Shown: positions 50,829-58,725 of the stretch, piece by piece
How positions within the stretch are numbered: the first letter of the stretch is position 1
Layout: every line of letters starts with the position of its first letter
DNA from: Bacteroidetes Order II. bacterium
Lineage (GTDB): Bacteria; Bacteroidota; Rhodothermia; Rhodothermales; UBA2364
Assembly: GCA_016788705.1 (NCBI GenBank)
Contig: JAEUSQ010000050.1
Span: forward strand, 114,914-178,913
Direction: 5' to 3'
DNA: 64,000 nucleotides
Translations under genes and position numbers: made by a program
The notes under the pieces: model-generated
The model's database searches: none
Told to the model about the DNA's origin: nothing
What the model saw: the letters and a program-made list of their open reading frames with translations, nothing else

Positions 50829-53279
50829 ATGAAGTTGCACATTTATTATGTATGGTGCCTATTCATTGCCACCTCAGGTCTTGTTCAAGCCCAAAACTGG
50901 GGTATGGTAACAGGACGCATCACCGACAACACGACCTCATCACCTTTACCAGGTACAACAATTCTCGTCTCCGGAACTGATTATGGAACCGTAGCGGACA
51001 AGAACGGACGGTTTTCCCTGAAACTCCCCCCAGGGCAACACCCGCTTCGGGCCAGTTTCGTTGGCTATGAAGTTTGGCAACGCGACATCGAGGTAGGAGA
51101 AGAAAAAACCACCACAATTGAAATTGGGCTTAAACCCGCATCAACCACTGCTGGAGATGTGGTTGTAGAAGCCCGATCCACCGAAGCAGGCGTCCAAAGT
51201 ATAACGCCAGAGATGGTTCAAGCCATCCCAGGTCCGTTCAAAGATGGCTTCCGAGCCCTTAAAAACCTACCTGGCGTTATGAGCAACAACGAACTATCGA
51301 ATGAATACTCGGTGCGTGGGGGCGGATACAACGAAAACTTGATCTACATCAATGGTTTTGAGGTTTATAAACCCTTCCGAACCAAACAAGGTGAACAGGA
51401 AGGACTTGGCCTCCTTAACCCAGACATGGCAGAACGGATGACCCTTTATACGGGCGGCTTCCCGGTACAATATGGCGGGAAATTATCCTCGGCTTTGGAT
51501 GTTCAGTACCGAAAACCACAAAATTCAGCCCCTACCGGAGCGGTATATGCCTCGATGTTAGATGCGGGCGCTGGTTTTTCGGCCAGTTTGGGTAAGTGGG
51601 GCCTTATGTCGGGCGTAAGACGCGCCCAAGCACGTTCGTTCTTTGGCTCGCAAGAACTAAAAGGGACTTATGCGCCTGCTTTCACCGATGCCCAAGGTCT
51701 TGTTTCTTACAACTTTAAACCAGGACACGAAATTGCATTACTGGGCATGTGGGCACGCCATCGGTTCCGGTTAGAACCCTCACAAAAGCGGTCATATTAT
51801 GGAACATACAACGACTTACGCTCCGTCTGGATTAACTACTCTGGCGAGGAAAACGACGGATACGACATCGGCTTCGCAGGACTTCACCTCCAAAATCGCT
51901 TGTCTTCGAAGTTGAAGGCAGACCACCGTCTTGCCTATTTCGGCATCACCGAAACCGAAACGTATAATATCCGTGCAGACGCGACTCTGTACTTGGTTGA
52001 TCCCAGCAAAACAGACCCCAATTCCCCCATCAACGACCTAGCCTTTGGTGGTGTTGTACAAGAAGACCGTGCAGATAACCGCCTTAGCGTGGGGACTTAT
52101 ACATTAGATGGACGCTATATCTTAGAACAAAATCGTCACGTCAGCACAGCCGGATGGGCACTTCGGCAACTGGTATGGGAAGACCAGATTACAGAAAACT
52201 CGGCCATTATTGGCCAAAATAGCTTGGGCGACCTCGTACGCATCCCGATCAAAAGTCTTCAGGATACTTTACCCCGTACCACTACACGCCAGTTAAGCGC
52301 CTTCATCCAGCAAGTACGGGATGTTTTGCCCGAGGCGGGGAAATTGACGATCACGGCAGGGCTTCGCGCCGATTATTTTGACTTCAACCACGAATGGACG
52401 GCTTCGCCAAGAATTTCTGGCACCTATCGCCTGAATCCAAACCTCACCCTAACCAGCGCATGGGGAATTTATTATCAATCACCTGCTTACCGTGAACTCC
52501 GAGGCGAAACCCTAGCCGATGAAACCATCAACGGATCACTCAGCCGAGACCTCCGATCTCAACGTTCGGTACAATATGTGACTGGTGCAACCCTTTTTCT
52601 TCCCAAGCGACGCCTTTACCTCCGTGGAGAGGCGTATTATAAAAAACTTACCCACCTTATTTCTTACACCCTCCAAAATACCCGCGTCACCTACAGCGGC
52701 GAAAACGACTCCGAAGGTTATACCTATGGACTAGACCTTCAGGTTCGCGGTGAATTTGTCCCTGGCCTCGAAAGTTGGTTCAACTATGGCTATCTGGTGG
52801 CACGGGAACGATTTTTACCCGCGTTCCAAAACACCCAAAATGTGGGTTGGATTCCAAGGGCAATGGACCAACGCCATACGGTTTCGATGTTTGTACAGGA
52901 TGGCATTTCAAAAGATGACACGTGGCGTTTATACCTCCAAGTGATGGTTGGCTCCGGTCTGCCCTATACACCACCCACTCCCGGAGAATCTGTTAGTAAC
53001 ATTAGCCTACAAACGCCCGGAAAACGCCATAGCCAACGTTTCTTAGAATACAAACGTGCAGATCTCGGCATGACTAAATCCTTGGAAATTAGACCCAAAG
53101 GCATTACCCCCTCCAGTACTTCCCCAAAACTATTGCTCAGCCTCGAAGTCCTGAACATCTTCGACATGAAAAACACCATTTCTTATACATGGATAGATCC
53201 CGGAAACCACATCTGGGAGCGCGTCCCCACACGGCTCACCCCACGAACCTTTAACGCACGGCTTCGGGTACAATTTTGA
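50829..53279 (+). CDS. TonB-dependent receptor of the MbnPH operon
   Basis: About 816 residues. Signal peptide (LFIATSGLVQAQ), CarboxypepD_reg-like domain (VTGRITDNTTSSPLPGTTI), plug (SITPEMVQAIPGPFKDGFRAL, YSVRGGGYNENLIYINGFEVY, GGFPVQYGGKLSSALDVQYR) and barrel ending TFNARLRVQF with a terminal Phe. Placement 179 bp after the MbnH-like gene suggests uptake of a copper complex or related metal ligand (inference). ATG 50829 gives the signal peptide; the upstream frame start at 50760 does not. Confidence 0.88.
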   Translation: MKLHIYYVWCLFIATSGLVQAQNWGMVTGRITDNTTSSPLPGTTILVSGTDYGTVADKNGRFSLKLPPGQHPLRASFVGYEVWQRDIEVGEEKTTTIEIGLKPASTTAGDVVVEARSTEAGVQSITPEMVQAIPGPFKDGFRALKNLPGVMSNNELSNEYSVRGGGYNENLIYINGFEVYKPFRTKQGEQEGLGLLNPDMAERMTLYTGGFPVQYGGKLSSALDVQYRKPQNSAPTGAVYASMLDAGAGFSASLGKWGLMSGVRRAQARSFFGSQELKGTYAPAFTDAQGLVSYNFKPGHEIALLGMWARHRFRLEPSQKRSYYGTYNDLRSVWINYSGEENDGYDIGFAGLHLQNRLSSKLKADHRLAYFGITETETYNIRADATLYLVDPSKTDPNSPINDLAFGGVVQEDRADNRLSVGTYTLDGRYILEQNRHVSTAGWALRQLVWEDQITENSAIIGQNSLGDLVRIPIKSLQDTLPRTTTRQLSAFIQQVRDVLPEAGKLTITAGLRADYFDFNHEWTASPRISGTYRLNPNLTLTSAWGIYYQSPAYRELRGETLADETINGSLSRDLRSQRSVQYVTGATLFLPKRRLYLRGEAYYKKLTHLISYTLQNTRVTYSGENDSEGYTYGLDLQVRGEFVPGLESWFNYGYLVARERFLPAFQNTQNVGWIPRAMDQRHTVSMFVQDGISKDDTWRLYLQVMVGSGLPYTPPTPGESVSNISLQTPGKRHSQRFLEYKRADLGMTKSLEIRPKGITPSSTSPKLLLSLEVLNIFDMKNTISYTWIDPGNHIWERVPTRLTPRTFNARLRVQF

Positions 53280-53417
53280 TCCAATACCCACCCGATACCA
53301 TAGACCGGAAAATATGCTTTCTTGGAAATTATCCTAAAAACCAAAGCGGGGTAGGATCACCCCCGGAATGGTTGTAGTTTTCATAAACAAGCATGAACCG
53401 AATAAAACCCAAAAAAC

Positions 53418-54068
53418 ATGAAATTTTTTATTGATACCGCCAACTTGGATGAAATCCACGAAGCAGCAGACATGGGCGTTTTGGATGGTGTAACCACCAA
53501 CCCATCGCTGATGAAAAAAGTGGGAGCAAAAGACCTCAAAGCCCACATCCGCCAGATTTGTGAGTTGGTGGATGGCGATGTCTCTGCCGAGATTATTGCC
53601 ACGACCTACAACGAGATGATGGCAGAAGCCCAAGAAATAGCCAAAATCCACCCAAATGTCGTGGTGAAAGTACCCCTCATTTTGGACGGGATCAAAGCCA
53701 TCAAGTCTCTAACAACAATGGGGATTAAAACGAATTGCACCTTGTGTTTTTCTCCTACACAAGCCTTGGTGGCCGCCAAAGCAGGCGCTACCTACATCAG
53801 CCCATTTGTCGGGCGTTTAGATGACATATCTACAGAAGGTATGGATCTCATCCGCTCTATTATTGATATTTATGATCATTACGGGTTTGCCACACAAGTG
53901 CTTGTGGCATCGGTTCGTCACCCAATGCACGTAGTTGCCGCCGCCGAAATGGGGGCCGATGTGGCTACCATGCCCCTTTCGGTGATAAAGCAACTTCTCC
54001 GGCACCCACTTACGGATCTGGGACTGCAACAATTTCTTCAAGATGCCGAGGCACTAAAAAAGATGTGA
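53418..54068 (+). CDS. Transaldolase-like/fructose-6-phosphate aldolase family (TalC)
   Basis: 216 residues, the short transaldolase/FSA type. [15 protein letters not shown] at the start; [12 protein letters not shown]; Schiff-base Lys84 in [38 protein letters not shown] and [12 protein letters not shown] all match. Cytoplasmic pentose-phosphate or aldol chemistry. It has its own terminator at 54095. Confidence 0.92.
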   Translation: MKFFIDTANLDEIHEAADMGVLDGVTTNPSLMKKVGAKDLKAHIRQICELVDGDVSAEIIATTYNEMMAEAQEIAKIHPNVVVKVPLILDGIKAIKSLTTMGIKTNCTLCFSPTQALVAAKAGATYISPFVGRLDDISTEGMDLIRSIIDIYDHYGFATQVLVASVRHPMHVVAAAEMGADVATMPLSVIKQLLRHPLTDLGLQQFLQDAEALKKM

Positions 54069-54094
54069 GTAAGACCATTAGCGCCTAATGCCAC

Positions 54095-54122
54095 AGCCCG
54101 CTATATTTCAGTGGGCTTTTTT
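54095..54122 (+). terminator. Rho-independent terminator after the transaldolase-like gene
   Basis: AGCCCGCT (54095-54102) pairs with AGTGGGCT (54110-54117, one G-T wobble), then a run of T to 54122. Confidence 0.85.
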
Positions 54123-54290
54123 ATAACACTACCGATGTAAGAACTCCCTTTAACGGTCTTAATTGGGTTCTAAACCCTAACAACTCGGTTACTTTCCTCT
54201 CATCCATCATTTAAACCGTTGGTGTAGTTGTACCACCATTCATCACAATCTACTTCCTCACCCTTATCCCTTGACGTATTATACATTCGA

Positions 54291-54457
54291 GGTCTGTCCT
54301 TAACCATTATGCCTGAGGGAAGTCCAGACCGAAAATATCCCTGAGCATCGCAGCAACGAAGAGGAACACCAATGGAGGATCGTTGATGCGATCGCGTAAG
54401 GCGGGAGTCTCAAAGTCGTGAAGGTAGCAAAATCTGAGACTCCCGCCTTCTTTTTTT
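54291..54457 (+). ncRNA. Candidate structured non-coding RNA with terminator
   Basis: No gene fits this 167-bp interval, yet it holds three ordered inverted repeats: GGTCTG/CAGACC (54291-54296 with 54325-54330), ATCGCAGCAACGA/TCGTTGATGCGAT (54347-54359 with 54380-54392, one mismatch) and a perfect 15-bp arm pair AAGGCGGGAGTCTCA/TGAGACTCCCGCCTT (54398-54412 with 54435-54449) ending in seven T. TTGACG and ATTATAC lie just upstream. It does not match RNase P, SRP, 6S or tmRNA as far as I can tell. It could instead be the leader of the kinase gene with an attenuator. Confidence 0.55.
54398..54457 (+). terminator. Strong terminator of the candidate RNA
   Basis: 15-bp perfect stem, 22-nt loop, then C and seven T residues. 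Lies about 60 bp upstream of the LytS-like start codon, so it would end transcription before that gene unless regulated. Confidence 0.9.
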
Positions 54458-54518
54458 GTATATGACACCACCGCTTTCGGCTTATCTTAACGTATCTTCC
54501 GCGAAGTCTGTTAAAGAT

Positions 54519-55568
54519 ATGCAACTCAACCGCACACTCGCTTATTGGCTTTCTCAACTATTTGGTTGGCTAGGCTGGGGGTGGCTACTCATGGGTTCCT
54601 CTGTCCTGTCTAATATCCCGCTGTTGCAATCGCTTCCTTTTTCCTTGGCCAGTACCCTGCTCGGTTTTACATTATCACACAGCTATCGAATCCTACTTAA
54701 ACCTTGGCGATGGACAAAGTTTGCGGGCCTTCGGCTGTTGTTCTTAGGACTCTTAAGCCTTTGGGTGTTGGTAGGTTTGTTATATATTTTAACTTACTTC
54801 GTTATACCACTCATTCCTTTTTCCACCCCTATTGCCACACCTTATTGGACGTCGTTTCAGGGCCAAGTCGTTTTCCTTGTTGGGGCCAGTATTGCATTTG
54901 GACTGTGGTTGTTTATTTATTGGGCGGTTCATTTTGTTTTTGGGTATAGCGAATCCCGTGTGGCACAATTCCAATTAGAAGCAGGGCTCAAGTCCGCAAA
55001 GCTACAAGCCCTAGAATCCCAACTGAACCCACACTTTTTGTTTAACAGCCTGAACAGCATCGCAGAACTGATTGGTGAAAACCCAACCCAGGCAAGATAT
55101 ATGGTACTACGGCTTTCTTCCTTGTTACGTACAACATTGCAAACAGGCCAAACGGAAACACATCCCTTAGAAAAGGAAATCAACCTTGCCAAAACCTATC
55201 TAGAATTAGAGACGATGCGCTTTGAAGAGCGCCTACGGTATGGCTTTGATGTGGATATGCGCTACCAGAATGTACCCGTACCGGTCATGCTCATTATGAC
55301 GTTGGTCGAAAACAGCATTAAGCATGGGATCAATCGGCAAGTCCAAGGGGGCGAGGTTCAGATTCAGGTGAGTGGCGACGCCAACGGATTATTGATCACG
55401 GTTACCAACACGGGTAATTTAGAAAACAGCGAACGCCCTGGTGGCGTAGGGCTCGCGAACATCCGCGAACGGCTCCGGCTCATTTATGGAGATCAGGCAT
55501 GGCTAAGCATTCAAGACATTAAACCCCGCCGAGTACAGGCCATGGTATTTCTACCACTCCGGAAGTAA
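54519..55568 (+). CDS. LytS/YehU-family sensor histidine kinase
   Basis: About 349 residues. Four predicted membrane helices in the first 150 residues. The His_kinase domain has LESQLNPHFLFNSLNSIAEL with the phospho-acceptor His, and the ATPase part has LVENSIKHGI (N-box) and GGVGLANIRERLRLIYG. Paired regulators are of the LytTR type; one lies at 57990, separated by two genes. ATG 54519 is chosen (MQLNRTLAYWLSQLFGW, a family-like start). Confidence 0.92.
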   Translation: MQLNRTLAYWLSQLFGWLGWGWLLMGSSVLSNIPLLQSLPFSLASTLLGFTLSHSYRILLKPWRWTKFAGLRLLFLGLLSLWVLVGLLYILTYFVIPLIPFSTPIATPYWTSFQGQVVFLVGASIAFGLWLFIYWAVHFVFGYSESRVAQFQLEAGLKSAKLQALESQLNPHFLFNSLNSIAELIGENPTQARYMVLRLSSLLRTTLQTGQTETHPLEKEINLAKTYLELETMRFEERLRYGFDVDMRYQNVPVPVMLIMTLVENSIKHGINRQVQGGEVQIQVSGDANGLLITVTNTGNLENSERPGGVGLANIRERLRLIYGDQAWLSIQDIKPRRVQAMVFLPLRK

Positions 55569-55694
55569 ATGGTGTTTCACGCACCCAATACGCCTCCCCC
55601 ATACCACGATTTTCAGAATAAATTGCTGCGCCCATCTAACACCTTTTGTATTTTCACTTCTTCCAGCGCCTACCAACCTAAACCCACAAGACAC

Positions 55695-56660
55695 ATGAAG
55701 TATCTAGTCACTGGTTTTTCGGGATTTGTTGCCCGGCATTTTACCCAATTTCTGGAAGAAAATATTGAAAATGTGCAAGTCTTGGGGATTGACATTGGGA
55801 CTCCACGCTATCACGAGACCCGACCTTGGGTGCAATTCGAGCAAATCAACCTCTTAGAAAAAGACCGCTTAGAGGCCATAATTAGGTCTTTTGCCCCAGA
55901 CTACATTCTGCACCTCGCTTCTATGAGTAGCGTCTCCAAAAGTTGGGAAGAGCCCGAAAAAAGCTTCACCAACAATACCAATATTTTCCTCAACTTGGTA
56001 GAGGCCCTACGCCATAACCACATCCCGGCACGGCTGCTTTCCGTTGGTTCATCGGAAGAATATGGCATTGTTACCGAAACAGAATTGCCTCTTAGGGAAA
56101 ACATGCACCCTAACCCCATTAGTCCATATGCCGTGGCAAGGGTTTCTCAAGAACTCCTCTCGAAAGTCTATGCACATGGATATGGCCTACAAATTATCCT
56201 GACTCGTTCCTTTAACCACATCGGACGTTGGCAAAATACCCGGTTTGTAATTCCTTCGTTTGTAAAACAACTGGTGGACTTAAAAAACCATCCAGAACAG
56301 GCACAAGTACTTTATACCGGAGACACGTCCATTGTTCGGGACTTTGTGGATGTACGCGATGTGGTTCACGCCTATCACCTCTTGCTTCAGAAAGGCCAAA
56401 GCGGACAAGTGTACAACATCTGTTCCGGAAAAGGCCACAGCCTCCGAGAGGTCATTGCCCTACTTGGTGAATTAATGGAGATGGAAATCGAAATCCGTAC
56501 CAATCCAGAATTTCTGAGACCTGCCGATAACCCCCGCATTATTGGGTCATATCGCAAAATCGCAGAAGAAGTAGGCTGGAAACCTCGTTATTCCCTACGG
56601 GAAAGCCTGCAAGACATCATCCGATTTTGGGAAGAAGAAGCCGTAGCCTCAACCACCTAA
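55695..56660 (+). CDS. NAD-dependent epimerase/dehydratase (GDP-sugar 4,6-dehydratase/reductase-like)
   Basis: About 321 residues, extended SDR. YLVTGFSGFVARHF is the cofactor loop, GSSEEYG carries the catalytic Ser, and SPYAVARVSQELLSKVY the active-site Tyr with Arg where YxxxK usually has Lys. FNHIGRWQ, GDTSIVRDFVDVRDVVHAY and CSGKGHSLREVI are typical of GDP-mannose/GDP-6-deoxysugar enzymes. Probably makes a deoxysugar nucleotide for surface glycans; the glycosyltransferase gene opposite overlaps its last codons by 4 bp. Confidence 0.88.
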   Translation: MKYLVTGFSGFVARHFTQFLEENIENVQVLGIDIGTPRYHETRPWVQFEQINLLEKDRLEAIIRSFAPDYILHLASMSSVSKSWEEPEKSFTNNTNIFLNLVEALRHNHIPARLLSVGSSEEYGIVTETELPLRENMHPNPISPYAVARVSQELLSKVYAHGYGLQIILTRSFNHIGRWQNTRFVIPSFVKQLVDLKNHPEQAQVLYTGDTSIVRDFVDVRDVVHAYHLLLQKGQSGQVYNICSGKGHSLREVIALLGELMEMEIEIRTNPEFLRPADNPRIIGSYRKIAEEVGWKPRYSLRESLQDIIRFWEEEAVASTT

Positions 56661-57790
56661 ACCATCCGATGGACTTGCGCCATCCGATCCACAAATTGTT
56701 GGGCTACTCCGTGCCACGAAAAGGTATTGGGTACATACACCCTTGCCCGTTCCGAAGCGGCTTTTAGATGCTGTTCATCTTCCACATACGGCATAATGGC
56801 ATCTACGAATGCCTGTGGGTCTTCGCTTTGAACCAGATGTCCGTTCTGACCCTCATGCACCACATCCCGTATCCCTTCTAATCCGGCGGCCACCACTGGA
56901 AGCCCACAAATACCAGCTTCCAACATCACCACGCCAAATCCTTCCATATCCCCCGGAACATGGATATTCGGCATAACATATAAATCAGCACCTTGGTACA
57001 AGGTCTCCAGCGCTTCGTCAGATACACGCCCAAGGAGTTTTACCCGTTTCTGGAGGCCATTCCGCACAACCGCTTCCTCCAAAGCAGCACGTTCCGCCCC
57101 ATCCCCAGCCGCCCAGTACTCCACATGATCTGGTAATAAGGGCATGACTTTATCGGCAAACCACGTAAACCCTTTGCGCTTTACATGCCGCCCGACACTG
57201 CAAATGATAAAGGGCCGCAGGACATGCGGTGGATACGTCTCCATAAGAACCGCACGGGCTTGAGGTTTATTAACGGCAACACCAATACGGCTTAAATCTA
57301 TGCCCATCGGAACCACAAACGTGCGATCCGATGGAAAATTTCGCTTGAGGGCTTCTTCTGCAGTAGCAGTACTGATCGGAAAAAAGGCATCTACTTTACC
57401 CAAAATTTTGGGAAGTGCCCATTGGTATAACTTGGCAGGCAGTAAAATATCCCGCCCATACAGCATCACAAAGGTCTTGACACCCACTTTTCGGAGACGC
57501 CTCCGCATAAAAAGCGTCACCCAACCCGTCACCAAGGCACTAAAAAACACCGATTCTATTTTATGCTCGCGCACCAAAGCAGGAATTTTCCAAAAGAGAC
57601 TCATCAAGAAAAAAGGAGCACGAATATGGGTTGTATTCCACGATGTTTTTAAAATCAGGGGGAATACCACAACCTGTTCATGATCCTTGAAAGCCTCATA
57701 GATGTCTATGGCCACTCGCTGCATACCGCCAATATTGTTGTCCGGATCGTTATCACTAGGAAAAGAGTGGGAAACGTATAATATTCGCAT
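56657..57790 (-). CDS. Glycosyltransferase family 4
   Basis: About 377 residues. ILYVSHSFPSDNDPDNNIGGMQR is the N-terminal donor loop; YGRDILLPAKLYQ and PISTATAEE the middle; SVGRHVKRKGFTWFADK begins the C-terminal half; PNIHVPGDMEGFGVVMLEAGICGLPVVA contains the E-x7-E motif (EGFGVVMLE). Acts at the cytoplasmic face of the inner membrane. ATG 57790 is used; the longer frame adds a poor N-terminus. Tail-to-tail with the epimerase gene. Confidence 0.92.
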   Translation of the reverse strand: MRILYVSHSFPSDNDPDNNIGGMQRVAIDIYEAFKDHEQVVVFPLILKTSWNTTHIRAPFFLMSLFWKIPALVREHKIESVFFSALVTGWVTLFMRRRLRKVGVKTFVMLYGRDILLPAKLYQWALPKILGKVDAFFPISTATAEEALKRNFPSDRTFVVPMGIDLSRIGVAVNKPQARAVLMETYPPHVLRPFIICSVGRHVKRKGFTWFADKVMPLLPDHVEYWAAGDGAERAALEEAVVRNGLQKRVKLLGRVSDEALETLYQGADLYVMPNIHVPGDMEGFGVVMLEAGICGLPVVAAGLEGIRDVVHEGQNGHLVQSEDPQAFVDAIMPYVEDEQHLKAASERARVYVPNTFSWHGVAQQFVDRMAQVHRMV

Positions 57791-57989
57791 CGTTATTCTG
57801 ATTTCTTTGGTCCGCTGATTCATCACTAATAAATATAGGACATTCCGTTCTATAAACAGAAAACGATGCACGCATTAAGCAAGAATTGAAAAATTTGTTG
57901 CACATCAAAAACAACTTTCGCCTCGCTTCAGGCTTGATTCTTCTAACCGCTGGCTCTATCTTGGAAAATTGATTCCTCCATAAAATGAT

Positions 57990-58718
57990 ATGCCCCAAAC
58001 CACAGCACTCATCGTTGATGACGAACGATTGGCCCGAAATGCACTGAGGAGATTGCTCTCCGTTCATCCGACGCTCAACATCTTAGGCGAAGCGGCTCAT
58101 GCCGACGAAGCCAAGGCGGCCATCGAAAAACTACGGCCAAACGTTCTTTTTTTGGACATCCAAATGCCCGGAAAATCAGGATTTGAATTACTCTCCGAAC
58201 TGAACTTCATGCCGCATGTCATTTTCACAACGGCATTCGATCAGTACGCCCTACGTGCCTTCGAAGTAAGCGCATTAGACTACCTTGTTAAACCCATAGA
58301 ACCAGAACGCTTGGCCGAAGCCCTCAAACGAGTGCCCCTGCCACAAACAGAAGCGCCGGCCGAAAAACACACGACAGATTACCTCAAGGCCGATGAACAG
58401 GTTTTTGTTAAGGATGGAGAAAGATGCTGGTTTGTGCGTATTGGAGATGTACGCCTCATTGAGTCGGAAGGGAATTATACACGACTCCACTTCGACCGCG
58501 AGCGCCCACTCATCCTGCGCTCACTTAACCAATTAGAAGAGCGCTTAGACCCAGCCATGTTTTTTAGGGCCAACCGCAGCCAAATTATTAACCTACGCTT
58601 CATTCGGAAATTGGATACTTGGGCAAATGGAATGCTCCTTGCCGAACTTACCGACGGACAACGGGTGGAACTTTCCAGACGCCGCGCCCAAGACTTCCGT
58701 GAACGAATGAGCCTTTAA
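57990..58718 (+). CDS. LytTR-family response regulator
   Basis: 242 residues. Receiver: Asp10/Asp11, phospho-acceptor Asp56 (FLDIQMP), Thr80-81, Lys101 (DYLVKP). Output: LytTR DNA-binding domain with VKDGERCWFVRIGDVRLIESEGNYTRLHF and FFRANRSQIINLRFI. Natural partner of the LytS-type kinase at 54519. Promoter presumably in the 199-bp space shared with the divergent glycosyltransferase gene. Convergent with the DUF5916 gene (7-bp gap). Confidence 0.94.
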   Translation: MPQTTALIVDDERLARNALRRLLSVHPTLNILGEAAHADEAKAAIEKLRPNVLFLDIQMPGKSGFELLSELNFMPHVIFTTAFDQYALRAFEVSALDYLVKPIEPERLAEALKRVPLPQTEAPAEKHTTDYLKADEQVFVKDGERCWFVRIGDVRLIESEGNYTRLHFDRERPLILRSLNQLEERLDPAMFFRANRSQIINLRFIRKLDTWANGMLLAELTDGQRVELSRRRAQDFRERMSL

Positions 58719-58725
58719 TCCAAAT

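Noticed and set aside
54388..54395. GCGATCGC octamer (cyanobacterial HIP1)
   Set aside because: Only one copy noticed, within a stem; other genes are clearly not cyanobacterial.
54312..54455. RNase P RNA, suggested by GAGGGAAGTCC
   Set aside because: The interval is far too short and lacks the other conserved RNase P segments.
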